A stretch of DNA of 64,000 nucleotides from Excoecaria cochinchinensis (taxonomy: Eukaryota; Streptophyta; Magnoliopsida; Malpighiales; Euphorbiaceae): contig CANTUQ010000077.1 in assembly GCA_947683425.1 (NCBI GenBank), forward strand, positions 558,001 through 622,000, read 5' to 3'. The notes below the pieces were generated by a model. That model made no database searches. It was not told the DNA's origin and saw only the letters and a program-made list of their open reading frames with translations. Positions 1 through 9,867 of this stretch are shown piece by piece. A program made the position numbers and the translations under genes. The stretch's first letter is position 1; each line of letters begins with the position of its first letter.

Positions 1-592
1 ACCTTTTAACTAAAGCTCATGTAATGGAAATAGTTACTTTCCCTAGGTGGTATGAACCTTAATACTATGCTTGCTATGTAGATCATTATGTATTGGACAA
101 GCCCAGATAATTTGATTGGTCACCTAATCAAAGGCTTTCATACCCCAATAGGCCCATGTCAACTTGTGCGGGCTGCCTAAATACATAACGATCATAACCC
201 ATGCGCTTGTGCATTAGTTAGGAGAGGTTATGTTGCCGGTTTTCCACTGTGCACCATGCGCATCCATCGGGTTCCCTGTTAACCCATGGATCAATCCCAC
301 CTAGGAAAGAGACTGTGACCTCGTGTGCGGGAGTAACAAGGTTGGAAGGACCTATGTGCTTGCATGTGGTTTGTAAATGTTGCATAGCACGATCATGCAT
401 CTTAGCACATTCATGCATCATCCTGACCCTTTGTGTTTTTCAGCCATCATAGATTCGCCTAGGTGGACAAGAGGGTCTCGGGGGCGACTATGCAAAAATC
501 CATTCTTCGAGTTACCAGAAAGGGTAGAGTATTCGGACACTTCTTCTGAAACCAGCTACGCTACTTCAGCTTAGTTTTCTTTACCTGAAGAA
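1..592 (+). other. 5' leader of Tat element A
   Basis: Non-coding leader homologous to 15030-15620 and to 44100-44516 plus 48168-48373, which lie at the same place in the other two Tat copies. The three copies share phrases such as the CCATGCGCATCCATCGGGTT-type block (near 255 here) and the segment just before gag. A polypyrimidine-AG (TTTTTCAG, ending at 443) sits directly before a short conserved peptide frame (IIDSPRW, about 447), suggesting a splice acceptor. The frame then meets a TAG near 572 in this copy, whereas copies B and C stay open through this stretch. Confidence 0.7.
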
Positions 593-1720
593 ATGGCAAA
601 CTCACCAAGAGGTGCAGATGCCACCAGGGCAATGATAGCAGAGGAAGTGGGCCGAAGGCTTGAAGAGTTTGAGAACCTTATGATGGCGATGATGGCCACA
701 TTGGGTCAGCAAGCGGCCCCATAGAACCCACGACCTCCTCCTATGAGAAATAATGAAAGGGGGGAGGTCAGAGAAGACCCCCAAGAGGAAATTCGCGTGC
801 CACCTGTAAACCTAAGAGCTACTACTTTAGGGGCACAAAGGGGAAGACCAGTCCCAAGGCTAGATGATGATTGGGAAGATGAAGAATATGAGGAGCGTAT
901 GTCTGAGAAAGAGAAAGCCCCTCAAACTGAAGAAGCCATTTGGAAGAAGATGGAGGAGAAATTTGAAGCAATGACAAGAATGCTAACAAAGGGTAGAGGA
1001 ATGAACCCGGAAGACAAGGTGTTAGAAGGAGAGGATCTAGTCCCAATGAACTTTAAAATGCCGGATGTTCCAAAGTTTGACGACACTTTTGACCCCATGG
1101 CACATATAAAGCAGTACTCGCTGGTGATGAAGGGCACCACTTTGACAAAAAAGCAGAAGATTGAGTACTTTTGCTTGAGTTTGATTGGCCCAGCAGTAGA
1201 TTAGTACCATGGGCTCGATCACCGAACCAAGAAGGACTGGGATTTATTGACGGAGGAGTTTTTGAGGCAGTATGACTGTAGTACAAGGATAGAAGTGACC
1301 TTGAAGGACCTAGAGCTATTACAGCAGAAGGGAGGCGAGTCCTTCTATGTGTATCTAACCCGGTGGAGGAATCGAGTGATGGAAATGAAGAGAAAACCGG
1401 ATACTCAGGATCAAATACAACTATTCATTAAAAATGTGAGCCCGTATTTGAGAGAAGGATTGAGGATGAAAGGATTGAAGGGCTGGGAGTCTCTGAAGGA
1501 CATCTCCATTGAGGCCGAGGGAGAGTACCTTGTTAAGAGAGTAGCTAATGAGAACTATCCCAAGAGAGGTAGCAGTAGCCAGGGGGCAAGTAGACCCACA
1601 GGTTTCGCTAGTGGCATGAGGAAAAATGCTAAGGTATCAACTGCTAATGCCACCCGAGGCATTTTCCAATCTTGGAAGGTCTTTGTCATGGGTGTTGAGA
1701 AGACTGATGAAAGAGGGTAA
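593..1720 (+). pseudogene. Tat A gag, capsid part (broken)
   Basis: Structural protein that would build the virus-like particle. It starts at ATG 593 in a frame with residues ATRAMIAEEVGRRLEEFE, repeated in the gags of B and C. The central part (about 1050-1540) is the plant retrotransposon gag domain: KMPDVPKFDDTFDPMAHIKQ, then YFCLSLIGPAVD, then YLTRWRNRVMEMKRKPDTQD. Two in-frame TAG codons break it: 722-724, and 1202-1204 where copy B keeps Trp. After about 1650 the coding signal continues in another frame, so there is also a frameshift. Capsid identity is certain; exact gag ends are not. Confidence 0.85.
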
Positions 1721-2897
1721 GTTACAGCCTATGCCACCCAAACCTGCTAGAACTCAAGGCACGCCAGGACATAAGGATGATGAGTATTGTGCATATAATC
1801 AGTACACCGGGCATATAACCGATAACTGCAAGACGTTGAGGAATGCGATTCAAGATCTAATTGACTCAAAGCAGATCACAGACCCAGAGAAGAGAGGGGG
1901 TCAAAAGAAGGCTGGGTACAACAGTATGCCCCCGCCAGTGAATATGATTGGGTCCAGTTTACTCGAAAAGTTTATGTTAAATGAATTATACGGCAACAAT
2001 ACCCGTATTGCTGTCATGAACCTCCATGAGGGGAGTGAAGAAGGGCTTCCCGCTGCAGTGATCGATTACTGGTCCACTGATGATAGTGGAACTGAAAATA
2101 ATGATTCTGAAGTATTTGCCGACCCATGGGATTCGGAGGAGGATGAAGAAGCAAACAAGAATAAAGTAGGAGCTGTGACCTGGAGTGGAAGGGTAGCTCT
2201 AGAAGTTGAGAAGCCCCAAGGGCCGGTTGAGGGTGAAAAAGGAAAGGAGCCGAAAGAAGATCTGATTGTTAAACAACTAAAAAAGATGCCGGCTCAGATT
2301 TCCATATGGGATCTCTTGAGACAGTCGCCGTTGCATAGGCAGAAGGTGGTAGAGGCTTTGTACGAGGCAACTGTGGCAATAACTATCTCGCCTACGGAAC
2401 TTTTGGATGTAGTGAAAGGAGGATCAGGAGAAAATGTCATTTTTACTAGTGCTGATTTGCCGGCAGAAGGCCGCAACCATAATCGCCCTCTGTACATAAG
2501 GGCACAGATTAACCAAAAGCACACTGCTTGCATAATGGTAGATGATGGCTCTTCGATAAATGTGTGCCCACTGGTGGCAATGGCAGCTTTTGGGGTGACA
2601 GAGGATATGTTAGCCAAATCTTATCTCACCATCGCAGTATATGATAACTCGCGTAGACATGCTTCGGGGACATTCATGGCAACAGTGAAGACAGGACCAG
2701 TAGAGTCAAAAGTGGAGTTTGTGGTACTGCCTATACCCGCCAATTTCTCAGCTCTTCTAGGTAGACCATGGTTTCATAAGTTGGGAGGAGTCCCCTCTAC
2801 GCTTCACCAGATGGTAAAAATACCTCATGAAGGCCAGATCGTGACTATAAGGGCTGCATGGGAGAATCAGGTTTCAATAATGGAGATCGCTAGGTAG
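1650..2897 (+). pseudogene. Tat A gag C-terminus (nucleocapsid) and protease
   Basis: Continues gag in a new frame. The sequence SNLGRSLSWVLRRLMKEGKL matches copy B (HFSNLGRPLSWVLKRLIKEG). An atypical zinc-binding knuckle, YCAYNQYTGHITDNC (about 1785-1830), is the form usual in Tat gags. An acidic linker follows. The aspartic protease core is VDDGSSINVCP (about 2537-2570), with later LLGRPWFHKLG (about 2755-2785), as in retropepsins of plant gypsy elements; the motif has DDGSS rather than the common DSGSS or DTGSS. The frame closes with a single TAG at 2895-2897 and continues in the same frame beyond it, so this is a nonsense mutation and not a gene end. Confidence 0.82.
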
Positions 2898-4475
2898 CCA
2901 TTTAGTGGATTTCATGTCGCCATGATAGGTGAGGAAGAGCAAAAGGAAGAGAGCCCCCAAGTGCTAAATATGATGAAGAGGATGTCATTTTTCCCTGGCG
3001 CAGGACTGGGTAAAAATTCTCAAGGGATACCAATAGCTATTGCTACCAAGGGCCAAAAAGACAGAAGAGGTCTAGAATACACAGGTGTGGTAGGAAGGGG
3101 TAAGAAGCCAGAAATGGAAATTCCTTATATTCGGAAGACTTTTGTGCCAGCAACCGCAGCGTGTGCCTATGCAGGGGAAGTTGAACCGCAATGGCTGGAT
3201 GGAAGAATTGTACCAGGGTTCGAGGTTTTCAATGATTTCTATGATTGGGACATTGGATCGATCAAGCCAGCAGAGGGCTTTTGGGATGAAGAAATCATGA
3301 CCAGTAGGACAATTTGGGACCGTGAGATGCTTGAAGAAGTGATGACTGAGAAGATGGTAGCCACCCAGCTGAAGGGGAAAGCAAAGGTAGAGAAAGCCAT
3401 GCAGGAGTTGGTTGGGGAGCCTCCAAGGAGCCGAAGTGATGCAGGACCATCAACCGTGGAAGATGCGCCGGTAGAGGAGGAAGAGGAAAATAGTTTAGAT
3501 TTTCTTTTTGCTCCAGAACTTTTTAATGATGTTAATGACAATTTCAATCTTATTAATAAATTGAATGATTTTGCTTACTTGTGTGATGTTTCCGATGATT
3601 TCACTATGCATGATCATGATCATCATCCATCCATATTTGATATTGATTCAACTGATGCTACTCCATTTAATCTTGGAACCATAGAAAATCCAAAAGAAAT
3701 TTTGATAGCATCAAATATAATTCCTGAAGAGTGCGAAAAATTTGAGAGAATCTTAAAAAAATATGAAAAAGTCTTTGCTTGGACCTACGAAGATATGCCA
3801 GGAATCGATCGGGAATTCACAGAGCACGCTATTCCTACATATCCGGACCACAAACCCGTTAAACAGAAGCTGAGAAGGCTTAGGCCAGAATGGGCAGATA
3901 AAGTGAAGGAGGAGATTCACCAGCAAGTCAAAGCCAAATTTCTAGTTGAGGTGCAGTATCCAACTTGGTTGGCCAATGTTGTCCCCGTAGCCAAAAAGAA
4001 TGGCAAGGTAAGGGTAAGCGTAGATTATAGGGACTTGAATAAGGCCTGTCCAAAAGATGACTTTCCATTGCCCCATATAGATGTGCTGATAGACAGCGCC
4101 GCTGCTTGCGAGATGTATAGCTTTGGATATGGTTATGCGGGCTACAATCAAATTCTCAATAAAATAATTGATCGAATTAAGACGGCGTTCATCACGGAAT
4201 GGGGGACCTACGCTTACCGAGTAATGCCTTTTGGCCTAAAAAATGCAGGAGCCACTTATCAGAGGATGGCAACAAAAATCTTGAATGACTTGATCCATAA
4301 AGAAGTGGAGGTATATGTGGATGACATGATGATCAAGTCAGCCACTAGAGAAAGTCATTTTGAAGCCCTGGAAAAGTTCTTCCTGAGGATAAATAAGTAT
4401 GATCTGCGGTTAAATCCTAAGAAATGTATCTTTGGTGTTACCTCAGGGAAGCTCCTAGGACACGTGGTTAGCTAG
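2898..4475 (+). pseudogene. Tat A pol: G-patch and reverse transcriptase
   Basis: Same frame as the preceding protease. A G-patch motif (MSFFPGAGLGKNSQGIP, about 2979-3030) would bind RNA and is known after protease in several plant Tat elements and some retroviruses. An acidic spacer follows. Reverse transcriptase starts near 3850: QKLRRLRPEWADKVKEEI, YRDLNKACPKDDFPLPH, MPFGLKNAGATYQRM, and the catalytic YVDD at 4314-4325. The block that normally carries the first catalytic Asp reads FGYGYAGY here, so that Asp is missing. TAG at 4473-4475 interrupts the frame after GHVVS, where elements of this family continue. Confidence 0.88.
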
Positions 4476-5440
4476 AGGGGTATTGAGATTGACCCGGATA
4501 AGGTTAAGGAATCATAGAAATGCCAATACCGCAGAAGGAAAAGGACGTGAGAAGCTTTTTGGGTAGGTTGCAATACATCAGTAGGTTTATTGCTAAGCTT
4601 ACTTCAATCTGCGAACCGATCTTCAAACTACTTAGAAAAGACCAGCCAGTAGTATGGAACGAAAGTTGTCAAAAGGCCTTCGATACTGTCAGAGAGTATC
4701 TGCTCAATTCACCGGTGTTGAGACCGCCGCAGCCAATCAAACCCCTGATTCTATACCTAGCCATAGAGGACAGTTCTGTAGGTGCCATGATGGCCCAAGA
4801 GGATGAATTTGGAGTGGAGTTTGCTATTTACTACCTTAGCAAGAAGTTCCTGGCCTATGAGGTTAAGTATACAGAAGTAGAAAAGATTTGCCTTGCGGTA
4901 ATGTGGGCTTCTAAGAAATTAAGGCATTACTTTCACGCCTACAAGGTACAGGCGGTATCTAAGCAGAATCCTTTAAGGTACTTACAGGAAGCCCCCTCTT
5001 TAATCGGGAAAATGGGTAGGTGGTTGTTGTTGCTACAAGAATTCGATGTAGAGTATATTACTAGAAAAACTATCAAAGGGCGTGCAGTGGCTGAATTCCT
5101 GGCAGAATACCCAATTCAAGGAGAGTCGTACGAGTTTAACTTTCCAGATGAGGATGTGACAGCTATTGGAGCTCAAGGTTGGCAATTGCACTTTGACGGA
5201 GCCGTGAACAACAAGGGGGCAGGAGTAGGGATCATTTTAACAACCCCGGATGATGAGAAGCTCCCTTTGGCCAAGAAATTGAGGTTCAAGGCTACCAATA
5301 ATGAAGTTGAGTATGAAGCATGTGCCTTGAGGTTAGAGGCATTGATAGCCTTAAGAGCAAAGAACGTGGAAGTGTTTGGTGATTCCTCCCCGGTGATCAA
5401 TCAAATCCGAGGAGAATGGCCGTTAAAGAAGAGAGGCTAA
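4476..5440 (+). pseudogene. Tat A pol: RT end, RNase H and second (archaeal-type) RNase H
   Basis: Resumes in another frame after a probable one-base deletion near 4508. It holds the RT connection (RSFLGRLQYISRFI), then RNase H (LILYLAIEDSSVGAMMAQ, YTEVEKICLAVMWASKKLRH), then a second RNase H domain (LHFDGAVNNKGAGVGIILTT; NNEVEYEACALRLEAL; FGDSSPVINQIRGEW). The second domain is diagnostic for Tat. It should remove the primer or template RNA together with or instead of the first domain. A further one-base shift near 5417 moves the remainder to the next frame. Confidence 0.87.
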
Positions 5441-6912
5441 TGCCATACATCAAGCACTTGAGAGACCTGAGCAGTCAATTTGAAGTGTGTACATTCCATT
5501 TTGTTCCAAGGGACGAAAACTAATTAGCCGATGCGCTTGCCACTTTGGTCTCAATGTGGGACAACCCCGAAGGGGTGATTATGAGGCCAGTTCTGATTTC
5601 TAGCTCTGAGAGACCTAGCTTCGAATCTAAACCAGTCATAGAGATAGAAGTAGTAGATGGGAAGCCATGGTATTATGATATTAAGAACTACCTAGAGAAT
5701 GCGACATTTTCAGAGGAAGCTACCGAGAAAGATCAGAGAATGATTGGCAAATTGTCTACCCAGTTCATTTGCATAAATGGGATATTATACAAACGGCAGG
5801 CTGATGGTATCCAGTTGAGATGTTTGGATGAGAAAGAGGCCAAAAGGGTAATGGAAGAAACTCATGCTGGCGTATGTGGAGCCCATATGAACGGGCTGAC
5901 ATTGGGAAAGAAGATTATGAGGCAAGGATTCTTCTGGCTCACTATGGATAACGATTGCTTGACGTATGTAAAGCAATGTCAGTTATGCCAATAGTATGCG
6001 GATTTAAGGCACTTGCCCATTTCAGAATTGCATAATTTGACGTCACCTTGGCCATTCGCAGCTTGGGGGATTGATATTATTGGAGAGATACGCCCCACGG
6101 CCTCCAATGGGCATAGATACATCATCGTCGCCATCGACTACTTCACCAAATGGGTAGAAGTTGAGTCCTTCAAGAAAGTGGATGCTCGGGATATGGTTAA
6201 ATTCATAGAGAAGAACTTGATATGTAGGTATGGCCTTCCACATCATGTGGTATCTGACAACGGGGTCCAGTTCATGGCCGAGACGAAGAAGTTACTCCAA
6301 AAGTATGGTATCGAGCACCACAAGTCTTTTCCGTATCATCCTCAAGCTAACGGAGCAGTTGAAGCCGCCAACAAGAATGTCAAGAGGATCCTGGCTAAGA
6401 TGGTCCAGAATTATAAAGATTGGGCAGAAAAGTTGCCTTTTGCACTATGGGGTTACAGAACAACCATAAGAACTTCAACGGGAGCCACTCCTTATTCCTT
6501 GGTATATGGGACGGAGACAGTATTGCCGGTCGAGGTCGAACTTAAGTCACTAAGGGTGATAATGGAAGCAGAGATTCTGGAGGCCGAATGGGCGCAACAG
6601 CGGTTGCAATGCTTGAACATGTTGGATGAGAATAGGTTAAAAGCCTACTACCACAACCAGATCTACCAAAAGAGGCTCGCTAGGTCTTTTGGAAAGAAAA
6701 TAAAGAAACATCCGTTGAAGGAGGGGGATTTGGTATTCAAACAGATGAGGCCAAGAGCACCAGATATCAGAGGGAAGTTCAGACCTACGTGGGAAGGTCT
6801 GTTTATCCTCAAGAAGCTGCTGTCGAAAGGAGCTGCGATTCTTTCGGATAGCATTGGCAATGAATTCAAAGAACCGATCAATATTGATAGACTCAAAAGG
6901 TTCCATGGCTAA
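5441..6912 (+). pseudogene. Tat A pol: RNase H end and integrase
   Basis: After the shift, residues LMPYIKHLRDLSSQFEV and ADALATLVSMW complete the second RNase H; a TAA at 5521-5523 interrupts. Integrase follows: zinc-binding H-H-C-C (HAGVCGAHMNGL ... QCQLCQ, about 5860-5991), TAG at 5992-5994, then the DDE core (WGIDIIGEI; VVSDNGVQFM; HPQANGAVEAANKN, about 6060-6380) and a basic C-terminal domain ending at 6912. No chromodomain is seen, as expected for Tat. The integrase core from 6013 on is an uninterrupted 299-codon stretch, the best preserved part of this polyprotein. Confidence 0.9.
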
Positions 6913-7338
6913 AGGCTACAAAATTAAAAGAAGAGAATGAAAGGCCCGCGGGTCGATAACCAAAAAAAGGCGGCCTTGCTAAAATTGGGCACCTCGTCAG
7001 GGTGAAAACCGAAAAAAGGCATCCTGAGCAAAATTTAGAGGCTTGAGAGAAAATATGCAATCATGAAAACCCGAGAGGGCTGATTGGGGACAGGAGTTTG
7101 ATGCTGTCAGGATTTAGTTCCATGAATGAATGTAGTCTGGCATAATTGAATTAGTGTAAAAAACGATCATGTATTCTGAAATCGTACTAAAATGTACACA
7201 ATTTTGTGAAATAAAATAAGGCTTGACTTATTCATTTATATCATTGTCCAATTCAGCTTTAAAAAGAAACATATTGCTCAAAATGCATGTAAAGCTAAAC
7301 TATGCCCTACTACTACTCTCGCTAGTCAAATGCCTCAG
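6913..7338 (+). other. Tat A spacer between integrase and accessory segment
   Basis: No coding signal. It contains imperfect short direct repeats of the AAACCGAAAAAAGGC kind (about 6958-7075), a type of sequence often seen after pol in Tat elements, followed by AT-rich DNA. Confidence 0.5.
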
Positions 7339-8648
7339 TCACCGTGTTCGATTATCAGATGACGGGCTAAGTATCCACCTCTTGTACGCGCTGGTGGAGG
7401 TGACATAGTGGTTCCCGAAGGGAGGTATGATAGTCTTCAGTGGAAGTTGGCTCCAAAGCTCATGATCGCGGGAGGCAAAAGCCGCAGAAAGGACTCCACC
7501 TCGAAAGGATAGAGGGGGTCTCACCACATCCTGAGTCATTCCAAGTTGACGAGAGCAGCGGGCCATGATGTAAACGGTTGCCTCATGAAGCCCGCATAGG
7601 GGAACTCATCCTGAAGACCCATCAATAACTGCACTGGATAAGGGAAGCCAAGCATGCATAAAGCTAATATCCTCATCTGATATCTCACTGAATCTGGTAA
7701 TGCCTTCGTCAGGGGTCCCGAGTAGGTACAGACGCTGGCGAGGAAGAAAATGCTTCGCTGAGTACTGACTAATGACCCTAGGTGGTGGCTCTGACAACAG
7801 CTTCAATTTCTCTTGCAACCAAATCTGAGAGAAGAAGCAAGGAAAAATAAAAGCCAAAGAAAATAAGATAAAAGGGTAAGAAAAGCCGCTGGAGTAAGTT
7901 GGATTTACTTCAGGCAAAAATTAGGCATAGGGTTGTGTGAAAATCCGAAAGGACGCACTTCCCGTTAAGAAAAGCTAGTGTGAAAATCCACAAGGGACGC
8001 ACTACCTTTAAAACAATGACCTACCCGGAGTAATAAGGGGCTCCCAGAGAATGAAGTGGTAGGCCCAACATAGATAGAGTCCAAGCCCAAGATAGTCTCA
8101 GCCAAAATAAGTGGAAAAGGGGTCAGCCTGTGGTGAAAATCGTCCAGAATTCCAAACAGACGAGGGTCTCCGAGCAGCTCCTCTGAAGTCACAACCAGGT
8201 ACTTCATCAGACAGAAAAGAAAGATGACACTTACTCTGTATGAAGGAAGGTTAGAGAATTCATCCAGTGCTTCAATCAGAGGTTCTAAGGCAAATACAGG
8301 GCCCTGAGGAACTAGACGAGCAGCGTCAAAAGGAGCTATACTTAAGGATAGGGCAATATCCCGAGTTTGAACCAAACCACAGCGAGGAACGCAGGGCAAA
8401 GCACTAGGAGGATACCAACTCCCGACAATAGCAGCAAGTTCTTCAGGCAGGGGGCATATTTCCTGATAGGTGAACCTGAAAACATGAAAGCGAGGGTCCC
8501 AGAAATGGGTCGCAGCTAAAAGAAGGTTGTGGTCTATCCGGACTCTTCATAAAAATCTCAGTCCAGAAAGGGGGGCAAGGGTGCTATTTTCCCAAGTTTG
8601 AGCATCATCTAAGATACGGTGCATTTTAGGAAGAAGAGGAGAATTCAT
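7339..8648 (-). pseudogene. Antisense spliced accessory gene in Tat A, plant-mobile-domain/DUF7745-like
   Basis: Read on the minus strand: ATG 8648-8646, exon 1 to 8025, intron 8024-7825 (donor GTAGGT; acceptor after a pyrimidine run, TTCTTCTCTCAG), exon 2 7824-7339. Both exons join in phase 0, giving 370 codons with the stop. Two TGA codons interrupt (8549-8547 and 7608-7606). Recognisable blocks are THFWDPRFHVFRF, ICPLPEELAAIVGSWY, LTPFPLILAETILGLDSI, then across the splice SGSPLLLR and IWLQEKLKLL, and RQLGMTQDVVRPPL. These resemble plant mobile domain proteins (PMD/DUF7745 type), which are common in retrotransposon-derived plant ORFs. A TATA box lies about 130 bp upstream. Function unknown; the family call is from memory of motifs. 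Confidence 0.6.
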
Positions 8649-8773
8649 TCCTCAAGGGCTAAAATCAAAGTCACTGAAGGAAATAAAGAAGAAAAAAGGG
8701 AAAAAAACTGGAGAAAAGAGCCTATTATGAAGCTAAAATGAGAGAAGAGGCACGAAGTCCAAGAAAAGCGTGA

Positions 8774-8781
8774 ATTTTATA
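8774..8781 (-). promoter_or_regulatory. TATA box of the antisense accessory gene
   Basis: Minus strand reads CCTATAAAATTC, centred about 130 bp before ATG 8648. Spacing and context fit a plant core promoter; transcription is not demonstrated. Confidence 0.5.
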
Positions 8782-8920
8782 GGATTGATATACCGACGGC
8801 TAGCCCATCCCTCACTCAGACGGTTATCCCATCTGTAATTGTCCACCTGGCAGATCTTTGCATCGTGCACATCACGCGCATTAATTAGGTAATTAATAAG
8901 GGGTAAAAAGCAGAATCCGA

Positions 8921-8949
8921 AGAGACAGACGGAATGCCCGTCTGTCTCT
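8921..8949. repeat. Perfect inverted repeat in the divergent promoter
   Basis: Arms AGAGACAGACGG (8921-8932) and its exact complement (8938-8949) are separated by 5 bases. It lies between the two opposed TATA boxes. Related CCCGTCTG / CAGACGGG words recur in the element's LTR at 13070-13290. Confidence 0.75.
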
Positions 8950-8980
8950 GTAGGGATGCAAAGCCCGTTGGTACGTAAAT

Positions 8981-8991
8981 TCTATATAAAG
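8981..8991 (+). promoter_or_regulatory. TATA box of the sense accessory gene
   Basis: TCTATATAAAG stands about 150 bp before a consensus-like 5' splice donor (CAG|GTTAGT at 9142) and 877 bp before the ATG at 9868. TACCGACGG occurs on both sides of the divergent promoter (about 8791 and 8999). Confidence 0.6.
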
Positions 8992-9141
8992 ACGCTAGTA
9001 CCGACGGACTGTCACTTTCTTCTCTCTTTTCTTCACACCGACGCTCTTCCCTTCTTCTTCAGTTACGTTTTATCGTTTTTTGCTTTTTTTCGGTTGATTT
9101 TCTTCGCACCAGCGTCTTGTCCTTTGAGTCTCAATTTCCAG

Positions 9142-9866
9142 GTTAGTAAAATCCTTCTATTTTATTATTAGTTATTTATTTATTTATCCTATTATGAGTA
9201 ATGTAATTTTCATTTTTTGGACTAGTGTAATTAGGAGCCTTGCTAATTTATTTTAGTTGTTGCTGTTAGAATGCCATGGTTTAGTTAATGTTATGCTTTT
9301 TTTAAGTGCTTTAAGTGCATAAATTAACACATAGCATAAATAATATGCTATTCTTCAAGTTGAGATAAAATGCATGGATAAATGCTGTTTTGAGAACAAT
9401 TGATGATGGACGCATGTTTATTTTTTCGAGTTAGATCTGCACACTTGGCCTTAGGAACACATGCACTTTGAAACCAATACTAAGAATTAGGAAGTAAAGC
9501 AAATATGAGTATGTTGCACTGTTGCCTGGGGCCTGAGGCTTGGCCCTTCTTCTTTATGTTTTCTCATGCAGGAGGTTGGGCACACCATTGCCGGGGTGCT
9601 GCCCACATTTTTTTTAGCAAGTGTGAATATGTTGCACTGTATATGTTGCACTATTGCTTGGGCCCTGAGGCCTGTCTTTTTTTTTTTTTTGTTTTCTCAT
9701 GCAGGAGGTTGGGCACACCCTTGCCGGGGTGCTGCCCAAATATTTTTAATTTTTTTTCGGTTTAGACACGACCCCGTTGAAATTCTGCCTAAATTTTTGT
9801 TATTATTTCCTGAGTAAAGTCCATTTATGACTATGATGCCAAACTAATTGTTTACCTTATTTTCAG
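9142..9866 (+). other. Predicted 5'-UTR intron of the sense accessory gene
   Basis: Donor CAG|GTTAGTAA at 9142; acceptor CTTATTTTCAG ends at 9866, one base before the ATG. The 725-bp interval is T-rich, as plant introns are. It includes an imperfect direct duplication of about 145 bp: 9514-9618 and 9645-9740 share GGCCTGAGGC, a T-run, and TCATGCAGGAGGTTGGGCAC followed by GCCGGGGTGCTGCCCA. Confidence 0.6.
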
Positions 9867-9867
9867 G

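Noticed and set aside
7339..7566. Separate small minus-strand gene
   Set aside because: Same frame as exon 2 of the antisense accessory gene beyond a single TGA; treated as part of that gene.
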